Assembly: GCA_032622095.1 (NCBI GenBank) | Contig: CP136069.1 | Location: forward strand, 101,088,278-101,152,277 | Direction of reading: 5' to 3' | From: Siphonodentalium dalli | Taxonomy: Eukaryota; Mollusca; Scaphopoda; Gadilida; Siphonodentaliidae | DNA: 64,000 bases | Shown here: positions 43,600-55,700 of the stretch, one piece after another | Layout: every line of letters begins with the position of its first letter | How positions within the stretch are numbered: the first letter of the stretch is position 1 | The notes under the pieces: generated by a model | The model's database searches: none | Told to the model about the DNA's origin: nothing | What the model saw: only the letters and a program-made list of their open reading frames with translations | Position numbers and translations under genes: made by a program

Positions 43600-45190
43600 A
43601 GTAACTATGAAATGGGGCACCACAATTTATTTTAGCGCCGATTTCCACCAAATTGACACACATTCTTTTCCATGATATCAGGTGTCTAATGGTGTGGCGT
43701 AAAGCTGTCAAGGATGGCGTCATTCGAGTCGCCGATTACCAGCAAACTTATATATACACACATTCTTCTCCATGATATACATGATCGAGGAATCTAATGG
43801 TGTGGTTTAATTTAAAGATGTCAAAAGTGGCGCCGTTCGAGTCAGGGTGTACGAAAGGAGAGAGGGGACCAAACATTGATATAAATATTTTTGCGCCTAA
43901 TTCCACCAACTTGATACACATTCTTCTGCGTGATAGGAAGAATCTAATTGTGTGATTTAAATACGCCAAATTTGTGCCATTTGGTTGAGAGATGGGGTAC
44001 TAAATTTGATACGTGTTTGTTTAGTCGCCGATTTCCACAATGTCAAAAGTGGCGCCAGTTAAGTCATGGATGTGGAATGGAGTGTCACCAACATTTGTAA
44101 CAATATGTTTGGCGGTGATTCCCACCAAATGTATACACGTCCTTCTCCACTGAAATGCAATGAAATCATGCGGGCTAAAGACGCCACACTTGGTGCCGTT
44201 TGGGTCAGGGGTGGATAGAGGAGGGACACTAACATTGATAAGAATATTTTAGTCGCCGATATCCATCAAAGTTATATATAGTCATCTCCGTAATTCGTTC
44301 TAATGAGTTTTTGTCGTTCACATTTCACAACCTCGACAAATGGTGACTTAATTAAGTCACTTGAACAATTATATCTTCTCGACTGTCATATATATATGGG
44401 GTGGGAATTGGGACATACATATAGTGAGATTGCAAAGATTTATAAACAGACGGAAGCATTAAAAGTATAGTTATTATTCTATTTAGGAGATACAAATATT
44501 CTTGCAAACTGAGGAACTTTGAGCTCATGTAGTATAACATAATTGAGTCTGCCGCATTCAAGACAGTTTAAAATAAATATATACAATTTGTCAAGAGATG
44601 TGTAAATGTATAAACGGCCTGATCAAAAATACTGATCACAGTGTGCAATCAATCATAGTTTATATACTTTTCAAAACTGGCATATGACAAGGGTACATCT
44701 CTACCGTTACAGGGGTTTCTTTCATTTTATTAGAACAGACCCGTAACTTAACACAAACAATGTAAAATGTCGGGCACATGTAGCTGATATATAGCAACAT
44801 TTATTTTAAACTGAGAATAATTAGCCAGAATGATACCAAATGTCCAGGAGCACCTGGACATTTCTTTAAAACATCTTTATCGCCATGGTGATATGATAAT
44901 CAGGTGACATCAAAATCTTAATCTAAACAACTAACTTGATGTATACATGTAAAACACAATTGTCGTCTTTTGTTTTTGTGAACTAATGTATTCATGATGT
45001 TCATGTTAGGATCCGAATACAAAATATGAAATAAAAAACAAACATCAATTCAACCATGTCGATTATACGATTTAGCAATGATAACGTCTGCAGTACGAGC
45101 AGAACTTTGTAAATAAATAAATACTTTATTGGTGGAACGAATTAATCGCCATAAATAAAATGGCAATCATTACGACAAAGTGAGTCACGC
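43600..45190 (+). mobile_element. Tandem-core composite element, copy 2
   Basis: 43,610-44,290 is an array of 95-180-bp units with GCCGATTTCCACCAAATTGA, ACACATTCTTCTCCATGATA and GGCGCCGTTCGAGTCAGGGT. 44,500-44,950 is a single-copy part shared with 53,590-53,920 (CTTGCAAACTGAG, CACAATTGAGTCT, GTCGGGCACATGT, GCACCTGGA(C/G)ATTTCTTT, AAAACATC). The end is GTAAATAAATAAATACTTTA and TTGGTGGAACGAATTAATCG, shared with 54,000-54,035. The two loci thus share about 1.5 kb in order. Confidence 0.8.
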
Positions 45191-45390
45191 ACGACTTATA
45201 ATCCATTATGTATATATTTACATTAGGAATAACATATATTTAAACTAACAAAATAAACTCATAAAATGCCGAAACAAACGCATGGCAAAACGAATTGTTG
45301 CGGATAATAGTATGTGAGTCGTAGTGACTGAGCTGGAAGTTATCATTTGAATGGTAACAATTGAAATAATATGTATGACATATTTTTTCT

Positions 45391-45456
45391 ATTGTTATTT
45401 ATGCTGTGACATCGGCCCCGTGTGGGTGTAATTGTCAATAAACTTATCTTATCTAT
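45391..45456 (+). repeat. Retroposon 3' tail with (CTTAT)n end, copy 2
   Basis: ATTGTTATTTATGCTGTGAC, ATCGGCCCCGTGTGGGTGTA and ATTGTCAATAAACTTATCTT, almost identical to 8,121-8,196 with two substitutions in the shared core. The tail has only two units here. Confidence 0.8.
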
Positions 45457-45459
45457 ATA

Positions 45460-48400
45460 TATCGTGTCATGATTATGATCATGCCGAGTTGATTCAAGCT
45501 TGACTATTAACCACACATGCATGCGTGGAGAGGAATTTATCTGGTAAATTAAATGACTGTGAGAGAAAAGTGCAATTTAAAAAATCAGAAGAGCGGAACA
45601 AACCCGAGGAGAGTTTATATCTGACATGCAGCATGTAATACGTTATGTCTTCTGTGACTGTCCTTTCGTTTTTCCCATATTGCATATCACAACTTGAACT
45701 CGTATTGTCAATGAACGATATGTAATTTAGAAAGTATATGCGTATAATCGATGTTCTACGGATAAGATATATATGTGTGCGTGCGTGTGTGTGCGTGTGT
45801 ATAGTCAAAAGAACGGAATGGTTCTGATTTTAAAATTAGTTTTATAAATTATAGTCGGAATTTTATTCATGCTATTGTTAGTTTTCAAAACACGTGCTCA
45901 AAGTCAATGTGATTTCTCCTTTTGTTTGAAATCAGCTCCCCATCCACCATCCACATTCCAACTTCTATACCCAAGAAAGCTTCATAATTTGCACAATATC
46001 GCTCGTATTAATCGAGTATTATAGAGCTTAGCGTGTCGGACGACAAACTGTCAGTCATCCTTTCATATAGATATCGGGATGTGTACCAATAGAATCGCCT
46101 GGTCTTTGAAACTTTTCGCCGATGGGCAGTACACGCGAGCTTTTCATTATACCTGCCTTTGCGCGTGTTTAGTTTTGATATCCATTGTATCTAACAATCA
46201 ATGGGCAGAATCGATATAAGCCCTATGAATACCAAGGTGCGAGTTTTTATAAATTCAAATGACTTTGCAAAGCGGCAGCAAAAAGACAGATTTCCGATAT
46301 AAAGTGACATTCGTCCGCTGTATCATTTCTGGTCGTTTCCTTGATGAGCGAGGTGGGTTATAGGAATTTATCTATTTCTGAATCCTAATGGTTTAATTCT
46401 TTTATGCAGGTAATTTGTTTGAAATAGATGCAGTGGTTAAAAAAAATAACACTGGTATCTTGTCAGAAAATGGTCAAAGGACTAAGGACCGCCATTTTTT
46501 GGTAATCGTATAAAGATTGCGATCTCCTATATATATTGTAATCTCGTGCAATTCTAGCAGTTGCTTGGTACTTAATTATTTACCATCTTCAAAATTCTTC
46601 TTCAAAATTTTCAGTGCTATAATATTTAAAAACTAGAATTGAAATGATATTTACAAATTCTCCGACAATCATTTTATAAATTTCTTTGCTTAAAACGTTC
46701 TTCCAAAACGCCATGGATATGTTTGTAATAAACGCGTATATAATGCCACTGATATATACAACGTTTCCACGCAAGGTGGGCATCTTGTTAATTGTTCATA
46801 GTTGTTTGATTTATTTATTCCCTCTTATTACTATCACAAACCTCTTGCTTGTTTGCAGGTAAGGAAATACATTTTTCCTTTCCATTCCCTCCGTGACTAA
46901 AGGATTTGAAAACTCCGCGCAAATGATGCAAATGATGCAAATGAATATCATTCTTTAAAACTACAGATATTGTTTGCAACTTGAATTAAAAAAAATATGA
47001 ACATCAAGTAATGGACATCATGTAATGGAAATACATGTACTATTAAATAGATTATATAGTTGTAGTAATACTTGCCAGACGAAATTGTAGGTTGCGTTAT
47101 TTATAAAAATTTGTTACGACAATTTTCTAGCATAACTATAGCTGCTTGTTGCAGACACGTATCCTCGATTGTCCCTCTTCAGTATCGTGGAAATCCATTT
47201 CCTTATTACAACTGTTTTAATTAAAAAATCTCACAGGAAGAAAATCGTTTTCTTAACATAATTTATTAAAGCTATAAATTTATGAATATGCGATAACATC
47301 TTAGTTAGCGAAAGAAAAGCATATAATATAGAATTGTTACATGTTTGCTCTATTTACGTTAAAATCGACGTTAACAAACGCATTCATGAATTGTCCATCT
47401 GGTTATTTAGACCTTATGTAGTCTCGTGGAATTAAGTGGTAGTATAGAACAGTTTGAAAATATGTTATCAAGTTAAATCCCAGGAGTAAGCACAACCGGA
47501 ATTAAATAATTAGTACATTGCCAAAGAGATATTCTCATTTCCAGGTGAATGAGTCAAATAAAACGTTAAGCATTATATGTCGACCCGCCGAATCCTTCTA
47601 AATATTGTTATCAGATAATTAGCCCCTAAATTCGGCCTCATATTTTTAGTTAGATACACGTGTATTACCAGCACGCACAGTAACATGAGAGCTTGTCGAT
47701 CAATTGTATTATTATATTAATTAGAATATAATCATGATATTCAATTTGTGTTGAGTTATTTAGTGTTGACTGTGAGATAAACATGGGTGATAAGGGTGGT
47801 TGTCAACACGAGAAGACACATTTAAAATGGAACTATATTTTTGATTGAAGGTGTTTTAATTCCTCTTTGGTTGTGATAAGGATAAAAATATTAATTGTTT
47901 TAAACCCAGCCGTTTCGAGATAGTTTTTTCCTTGCTAAAATGTGATTGTGTGATATTAATCATATCAAATTCGTCGCAATTTTGTACGAAACTCGTCCAC
48001 TAAATTCGAATGTAATTTAGTGCACCCGGTTAATGAATTTCGTATGTAATTGCGACTCATTAGAGATCCTCCATTTAATGGTAGATTATGATATGTTAGT
48101 TCGTTTTGCAAAGATGATGGCATCTTTTCTCTTCAGAAATTTAAGGGGAATATCGCATGTTTGCCCAAACAAATTTCATTTTGGAGTGGGTCAGGTAATT
48201 TGATAAAATATCGAATGCATACCATGTATTGAAAATTTTGAAATATGAACATCATTAGTAATTAAGAGAGATTTGTGACATTTTATAATAAGTTCAAGTT
48301 ATAGGTACAAATAACTGTGGCAGAGGTAACATCATATCTGTTTTATCCATGCCCACTCAATGCATTCGCCCAATAAAACGACATACTATTCCCAGATAGT

Positions 48401-48680
48401 TATAACCAACAACGTATAGATAACAAAACATTTATTTGTTTGTTTACTACATTTGTTCAACTTTGCGACCACCATGGGATTTCTGGCGATCAATTTATGC
48501 CGTTATAAACAAACCAGTCCAGATTTCCGCGCAAGGCAACTATATCCCTCAAATGGCATATATGAACCACCAAGGATCTTCCGGACATTAATAATTTTCA
48601 CAAGCCACCGAGGCTATATCAACCTCTAAGATGTGGTGACGTCGACTATATAGAAACGTCATTAGATATGACAAAAACAT
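45460..48680. other. 3.2 kb without supported gene or repeat
   Basis: AT-rich sequence with only short frames (104 codons at 45,494-45,808 minus, driven by a (GT)n tract near 45,775-45,800). A small CAAATGATG triplication lies near 46,920. This is the most unique-looking part of the window and the likeliest place for undetected non-coding host sequence; I cannot identify exons in it. Confidence 0.5.
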
Positions 48681-48685
48681 TCAAG

Positions 48686-48686
48686 C

Positions 48687-48718
<32 letters not shown>
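48686..48718 (-). repeat. (AGAT)n, probable LINE 3' tail on the minus strand
   Basis: Eight AGAT units followed by TTATTACTCTTTTCATC. On the minus strand this reads AAAAGAGTAATAAATCTATC followed by TATC units, like the tail of element C. No coding part is identified to the right. Confidence 0.55.
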
Positions 48719-49176
48719 TTATTACTCTTTTCATCAATACTCCTTTCGCAAATGCGATAACACAGCCATACAACTTTTAAACAAAGTACACTCTATCGGC
48801 TAACTGTAGCCAAATCTGCCGTAGCACCTCCTCAACGCGCCCGATGGTTTGCTGTCACCAATCGTAATTTGCAGGGCGTGAAACCCGTTTTGTACATGTG
48901 ATCGTGGTGAACGAAAGAGCTCGCGCATGTGAGATCATCTTAGCAAGAATAGCTTTTTTTGTTTAACTCTGTCAAAATGTATCGGACCGTGACCAAATTC
49001 AAACTTGGCCTTTGTTTTCTGATATTTGAACAACGTACCAAATATCAAGAGATTCAGTTGAATTTAAAAACAATCACATAACTGAAAGAAAATTTATCAT
49101 CCGGAAACCAAAATAATCGGCAAATTTTAAGTCGACAAGGAATATAACTCCGGAAAAAATTGTCGGTTCAAACCCA

Positions 49177-50007
49177 CAGGTACATGTAACAAATATTTTA
49201 TTACTTACTATAAAAAAGAAAGGTATGACATTCTGGCGGCCAAATTTAAATTTGGTTTGGCGCCTTGGCCGACGGGGGTTAATCTGCACCGATTTAATTC
49301 GGGTAAACGGCAAAATGTTTGATTACTTACTTTGAGTAAACATATTAATGTCCGATAATTGCTCCATATATTGCATATTCCATCATTCCACGATAAATAG
49401 TTTTATTTGATCAGTGTTATGATTTTAAATAAGACTTTGATTATGGATCTTGGCATGCGCGGTAAAGCAAACTCCATAGAGGGTTTACCTCCCTTGATGA
49501 GGGTCCGAACACAACCGAACACAAGTCCAAATAATGGGAAATATAACAAATAAAGTTCATAAGCATTAGTATTCATGTTCAGACTATTACCATACGACGT
49601 TTGGGCCAATAATAAGTGTTTTATTTGATGTTTTGTAAAACGCGTTTTGTGTTCGGCAGAGAAAAGCCGAACACAAGCTTCTGTTGGGTCCTACTAAAAG
49701 CCGACCGCATCCGCCCGCACCTCCACCATGGGTCCGAGCCCGATGGGATTTGCACTATCGTGCAGAACACTGATGAAATAAAACTATTTATCGTGGAATG
49801 ATGGAATATGCAATATATGGAGCAATATTCGGACATAAATATGTTTACTCAAAGTAAGTAATCAAACATTTTGCCGTTTACCCGAATTAAATCGGTGCAG
49901 ATTAACCCCCGTCGGCCAAGGCGCCAAACCAAATTTAAATTTGGCATCCAGAATGTCATACCTTTCTTTTTTATAGTAAGTGATAAAATATTTGTTACAT
50001 GTACCTG
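49177..50007. mobile_element. 831-bp inverted-repeat element (arms ~245 bp, loop ~345 bp)
   Basis: The left arm (49,177-49,418) and right arm (49,766-50,007) are symmetric about 49,592. Examples: CAGGTACATGTAACAAATAT / ATATTTGTTACATGTACCTG, GTTTGGCGCCTTGGCCGACG / CGTCGGCCAAGGCGCCAAAC and CACGATAAATAGTTTTATTT / AAATAAAACTATTTATCGTG. Only a handful of differences are seen across the arms. The loop contains two GTTCGG(C/T)..CCGAACACAAG pieces that form a smaller hairpin. Flanks on both sides belong to one dispersed repeat type (CCGGAAA.., CGGTTCAAACC / GAGTCCAAACCC), so the element probably inserted there. Confidence 0.9.
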
Positions 50008-50339
50008 AGTCCAAACCCAAATTCGAACATCGCCTGTATATTCATGTGGTTAATCCATAATGGGAAGCCGTTTGGTCGGAAATACGTCAAATACAAATTA
50101 ACAGTGGATTGTTTAACTAATTGCATGCATCAAACATTCAATATAGGTATATTCCATTTTAATAGCAATCTTTTCTGAATCAATATATTATTTCCCAAAC
50201 AATAGTGTTCATTTCCAAACCAATATTCTTTCTTATATTCAATATGAGACAATTTCATTCTAAGATGAACGGCTGTCCACAATCCACATACCAAATTAAA
50301 AAAAAACAATCAGATTACAAAAAACTCAAGCTATAATTC

Positions 50340-50640
50340 GATCCGATAATCAAAAATAAAGTTATCATCCGGAAACTTTCCGAACGGACGTACACGGACA
50401 GATTCTAAGTCGAAAAGGGGTCATGACTCCGGCAAAAATTGGCGGATCGAACCATGTTCGAACATGACCTGTGTTTTGAACTGATAAACTCACATAACAA
50501 ATTTGGTATTGATCCGATAGCACAAAAATAAAGTTCTCACCAGGAATCTTTCCACACGGACGCCTCCATGCACGGACCCACGGACGACGGACGCCAACCT
50601 ACGGCAATAGCTCAAAATTTACAAAGTAAGGTTGCACTAA
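50340..50640 (+). repeat. Dispersed repeat with (ACGGAC) blocks
   Basis: Two ~130-bp units, each with ATCCGATA(A/G)..AAAAATAAAGTT, ATC(C/-)AGGAA(A/T)CTTTCC and ACGGACG, followed by CACGGACCCACGGACGACGG. A related unit lies at 48,960-49,170. Non-coding. Similar in style to the tandem-core elements. Confidence 0.6.
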
Positions 50641-51211
50641 AAAGAATCAATTAGACACTATTAGACACTCAACCCAGGCCGGGCTTTCCTTGCACGCTAT
50701 GCCAACTTGTTTCAGTGTCGCTGACTATAATGACATGACGTTTAAACATATTACAAATTTTATATACATGTATACATAATAAATAAATTTCACTCTGGTC
50801 CATTTGCATATAATTATGTATATATGTATAGATATATGTATTTGGTTGGAAAAGGAACGACAGTAAGCGTGAGGTTTTGTAGTCGTTCCTGTACCAAGTG
50901 AAGCCCACACAGTATACGTGTTGATTAATTATAAATCGTGTATCATAACAGTAGTCAGTGGGCGGCGCGACAGTATGTGTATATGGTAGTTGGGGTGGAA
51001 ATAAAACTATGTTCAGCGTAGAGCAGAGCAGAAAAAAAACAGTGCGTGCATGGTTGTGCGTTATGTGCATTTGGGCAGAATGCCATAAACCCCTCGAATG
51101 TGTCCGGCCTTTGCAAACAAATATGCATGCGGAGTATTGTAGTTGTATAGTGCGACTGCACGCCTGATATATATGAAGATCAGATGCGGCTTCTATGATG
51201 CTCATGTACAT

Positions 51212-51648
51212 GAGGGTATCACCCCCTCCCCCTGAATCCTGAATACCAGTTAATTTTGGGGGGTGAATCCTGAATACATGTTAAGAAATAATATGTGATA
51301 AATGACATACAAATTGACTGTTTTAATATACCGGTTAATTAAAAGTTTGGAATTGGAACACAAATCAAATATAGTTTCCGGACGCTTTCCGGTTAACGAC
51401 CGAAGAGACGCCGGTCGCGTTATGGGCGTTATGAGGCCGTTATGATACTTTGATCACTATGATTAATGATACTTTATTCATACAGATAACTAGCACAAAA
51501 TATTATTTTGCGCCATCAAAACCTGCGTCCAAGATGTTTCGCTTGAACCCGAATACCAGTTAATTCGGGGGCATGAATCCCGCGTACGGCTTCAAAACAC
51601 CCTGAATCCCGCGTACCGAAAAGTGTGGGGGGGGGGGGTGATACCCTC
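51212..51648. mobile_element. 437-bp MITE with inverted ends and 6-bp target duplication
   Basis: Ends are GAGGGTATCACCCCC and its inverse GGGGGTGATACCCTC. An exact direct repeat GTACAT lies at 51,206-51,211 and 51,649-51,654. Sub-terminal TCCTGAATACCAGTTAATTT and CCCGAATACCAGTTAATTCG are direct copies. No coding frame is seen. The poly-G in the right terminus (51,627-51,638) has expanded relative to the left. Confidence 0.9.
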
Positions 51649-51828
51649 GTACATCACTCACTGAATCTTCCTGTGTCCAGGATGAATTTTTGAAACGATT
51701 TAAATATGCGGCGGTTGTAGTTTTTATTTAGATTGTCGTCTCCATAAAGAAATAAAGTGTCAGTTATTATAAGATTATTATAAGATTGTCGGTTAGACTG
51801 TTTAAAAGTTCGCGCTGGGCGTGTTCGT

Positions 51829-52080
51829 GATTCAGATTCAGATTCATTTTAATTCCTCTACCAAATACATGGTTTTAAGAATATATATAAATATGCATAA
51901 ACATAGATTCAAAACATATAATTGCTCGCAACCTCAGACGACACAGATAATATAACTACACAAGATAATAATTACACAGGAGAGCAATTAGCTCTTTCAT
52001 TGATGTGGCAAATAAATTTACGTATTGCGGGCATTGGAAAATAAAACGATACGTGTCTTCAATCGTACCACACGCGCAAC
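51829..52080 (-). repeat. LINE/SINE 3' end on the minus strand, (GATTCA)3 tail
   Basis: GATTCAGATTCAGATTCA followed by TTTTAATTCCTCTACCAAAT. On the minus strand this is a 3' end with TTTGGTAGAGGAATTAAAAT and a hexanucleotide tail. Further right, no coding part is recognised up to the composite element. Possibly a 5'-truncated retroposon. Confidence 0.5.
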
Positions 52081-52084
52081 GGTC

Positions 52085-53990
52085 AGTATCTATATCTATA
52101 TGTGCGAATGTCTGTCTGTCTGTCTGTCTGTGTTCAATAGAAATTCATGATATAAGGAATCTAGATGGCACCAAAGGGGTCTACTAGGGGTAACTTTTTA
52201 CGAGAAAGATAATGGTGCGGTTTAGGATTTTCTAAAGTGACGCCATTGTTGTCCCCATGATATAAGGAATCTGATGGTGTGGTTTAAATGTGTCAAAATT
52301 GGCGCCGTTCGAGTCAGGGATGCACGGAAGGGGGAGGTGCACAGAAATTGATAAATTAAATTTAGCGACGAGGGACCATCTAGATGGCACCAAAACGGGT
52401 CTACTAGGGGTAACTTTTTACGAGAAAGATAATGGTGCGGGTTAGAATTTTCTAAAGTGACGCAGTTGTCTGGGGCAGAAAAGGGAGGGGCAGAACAAAT
52501 GTTTGTCGCCGATTGCCACGAAACTTATATAAAATAATTCCCATGAGTCAAAAGTGGCACCATTCGCGTCAGGGATGCTCGGAAGGGAGAGGGGCACCAA
52601 AATTGATAAAATTAATTTTAGCGCCGATTTCCACCAAATTGATATATATTCTTCTCCATGATACAAAGAATCTAATAGTGTGATTTAAAGACTCCAAATT
52701 TCTGTCGTTTGGATGAAAGATTTTGGGAGGAGCAATCAATTTGATAAGAATGGATTTAGTCGCCAATTGCCACCACACTTATACAATATCATCCCTATGG
52801 TATGAGGAGTCGAATGGTGTGTATTAAATCTGTCAAAAGTGTCGTCATTCGAGTCAGGGGGTGAACTGAAAGGCAGAGGGGCACCAAAATTGATACGCAA
52901 TAATTTTAGCGCCAATTTCCACCAAAGTGATTCGTATTCTTATCCATAATACGAGGAGTCTGATCGTGTGAGGTAAAGACGCCATGTTGGTGCTGTTTGG
53001 GCGAGAGATGGGGCTGTGCGGGCACTAAATTTGATCAAAATTGGTTTAGGCACCAATTAGCACCAAACTTATCAATAATAATCTTCATGAAATCAGGAGT
53101 CTAATTGTGTGGTTTAAGGGTGTCACAAGCTGTCACAAGTGGGGTCATTCGAGTCAGGATGCATAGAGGGTGAGAGGAACGCACAAAAAAAAAGATGAGC
53201 AATATGTTTAGCGCCGATTTACACCAGATTGATACATATTCTTCTCCGTGATACGAGAAATCTAATCGTGTGATTTAGATATGCCAAATTGGTGCCGTTT
53301 GGATGAGAGATATGGGGACCCTAAATTTGATATGAATTTGTATACACGCCAAGTTTCACAAATTTTATAAATGTTTTTATTATATTTCCATAATGAGTCT
53401 AAGTGTATGGTTTAATGATGACAAAACTGACAAAAAATATGTTTAGTGCCAATAACCATCAAATGCATACATGTCCTTCTCAAATGATACGATGAATCAA
53501 ATCGTGATTGTTAAAACCTATAATGAGCTAGCAAAACAGATACACAGAAAAAAGAATTAAATGCATATTTCTCATTTTATTTATACACATTCTTGCAAAC
53601 TGAGAGACCTCGAACCGTCAGATGATTGCATATTAGAATGGATTATATTATATATTATAACACAATTGAGTCTCTTCCATTCAATATAGTTTCCGCATAA
53701 AACAAAAATACAATAAAACGCTCAAAATCGCGCTCTGTGTCGGGCACATGTGGCTGATATACATGCATAGCAACATTTCTTTTAAACTGATAATATTTCG
53801 CCAATAGATAGCGCCATGAACAGAGGAGCACCTGGAGATTTCTTTAAAACATCGGTATCTTCGTGGAGATAAGAGAGCCAGGTGTCCTCAAAATCTTAGT
53901 CTAACCAACTAGATTGATTCATACATCTCTATATATGTAAAGCCCAATTTATGATGTTCATGTTTCATGTCGTAACGTCTGACATATACG
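52085..53990 (+). mobile_element. Tandem-core composite element, copy 3 (longest)
   Basis: Starts with ATATGTGCGAATGTCTGTCT and (CTGT)n at about 52,112-52,130, then two copies of AGATGGCACCAAA..GGGTCT and GGGGTAACTTTTTACGAGAA (52,163 and 52,384). Seven or so units of about 140-165 bp follow, each with TTAGCGCCGATTTCCACCAA, TTCTTCTCCATGATA and TTCGAGTCAGGG. The single-copy part shared with copy 2 runs 53,580-53,990. Many units contain the GGCGCC palindrome. Microsatellite, tandem core and unique 3' part match a pearl/HINE-like plan. Confidence 0.85.
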
Positions 53991-54169
53991 CAGAAAATAA
54001 ATAAATACTTATTTATTGGTGGAACTGATTAATCGCGATAAACAAAACGACAATATTCCATGTGTAAGAATCATGTTTTGTGATGCTATATTTGAATATA
54101 CAATTTATGAGAGCAAGAGCAATCTCTATTCCCACCAAATATCCACAACATGCAAAGGGGTTCACATCA

Positions 54170-55700
54170 CTTTAACCTGTGAAATGCCGGGTAACCCTGC
54201 TGGTCAGATATATAATTAGAGAGTTTGTGACTATTTAAGTTACTAAATTCAGTACGCAGACGAGTATGTAATATCTGAGCTCTTATAGGGGCTTTGCATT
54301 GTATCATTTTGTGGAATAGGTATAATCTAGATTTCTGGCGCCGTTTGCTTAAGAGTTCCCATCCAGATTCTTCTATATATAGCAGGTTTCAAAACTGGCA
54401 GATCTAGTTACGCCGGTTACTTTGCGTATTGAATACGTATTGAATACGTTATATGTTCAATGAATCAGTGATATTACAGTTTCCCCAAGCAGTATTCGCA
54501 TATTGAAGTATAGGTCTAACCGTGGTGATATAACATTTTTCCGAAGTAGCTCTATCGAGAACGAATTTGTATTGCCTAAGTACAGATACTTTCTGTCATG
54601 CACTGGCACACACGGTATCAATTTGGGCTACCCATGATCCGCTTTAATTGAATGTTATACCGAGATGTTTGTGTTGGCTGACTACTTCCAGTGGGACATC
54701 GTTCATATGAAGCGGGTCGTGTACGAGTGTGAACGTTTTTCGAGATATACACATACTTTCAGTTTTGAATGAATTGAAATTTACAAACCATCTTTTTGAC
54801 CATGCCTCGAGCATTTGTATATCTTTCTGTAGGATACGAGTTCCTTCCACTGGGTCGCTAATCGGCAAAAAAAATCGAAGTATCATCAGCAAATAAGCGA
54901 ATATTATATGATATGTCGTGGAAAATGTCATTAATTTAGATTAAAATATATAATAGGACCAAGGACAGAGCCTTGGGGCTCTCCTCCATTTAATGCCTTA
55001 CATTCCGATGATTCTGATCCCAACACAACTCGTTGTTCACTGCCAGTAAGGTAATTTATCATCCAACCAACTATATCACCGCGTATACATTGTCAAACGC
55101 CTTACGTATGTCGAAAAAGAGAAGCCTAACATCAAGGCCGTTATCCAACGATTCACTAATTATATGAGAAATCTCAGTCATTTGGTTTGATGTAGTATCG
55201 CCCAGGAGGAAACCCGATTGAAACTTCGTTAATATCTTGTTGATTGTAAGGAATTTTGTTAAATGTTTAACAACATATTTCTCGTAGAGATATAGGCTAT
55301 TGTTCCCTACATCAGAACGGTCTCCCTTCTTGAAAATAGGTACAACATTCGCTCTTTTCTACTCTGTAGGAAAAAAGAGTTGTTCATGAAAATTTGGAAA
55401 TTAATATATAAGGGTTTAGCTGTGCTCAGGCAATTTTTTAGAACCCGTGGGCTAATATCGTCATAACGGTATAACCACATGCTTTTCATTATGTAGGTTT
55501 TTAAGTACCTCGATAATATCGTCTTCTGTAATTTTAACAGTATCGAACGTCGCAGAAATGGGTTTTGGGTTGGGATATAAAGGGTCAGATTCGGATTCAT
55601 CAACCGATGAAATGGTGCAGAAGTAGTCATTTAAGATTTTTGCTTTTTCGTAGTTACTCGAATATATAAGTCCTTTTGTTCTGGAGGTGGAATATCAGTT
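54170..55700 (-). pseudogene. LINE F reverse transcriptase (multiple frameshifts)
   Basis: Minus-strand pieces in order: DDISPRVLKNCLSTAKPLYI (about 55,465-55,405), SFFLQSRKERMLYLFSRRE, where W-K-R-A-N-V-V-P-I-F-K-K-G-D is the expected pattern, GFLLGDTTSNQMTEISHII, LLFFDIRKAFDN (first catalytic block, about 55,120-55,080), GEPQGSVLGPI near 54,980, IRLFADDTSIF near 54,915 (active site ADD), AWSKRWFVNFNSFKTESMCI and QHKHLGITFN. The C-terminus (LRQYKFVLDRATSEKCYITT, SGWELLSKRRQKSRLYLFHK) continues to about 54,170. At least five frame changes. Confidence 0.75.

Noticed and set aside
45494-45808. 104-codon minus-strand frame
   Set aside because: Starts in a GT/CA repeat (THTHARTH) and has no domain; considered chance.
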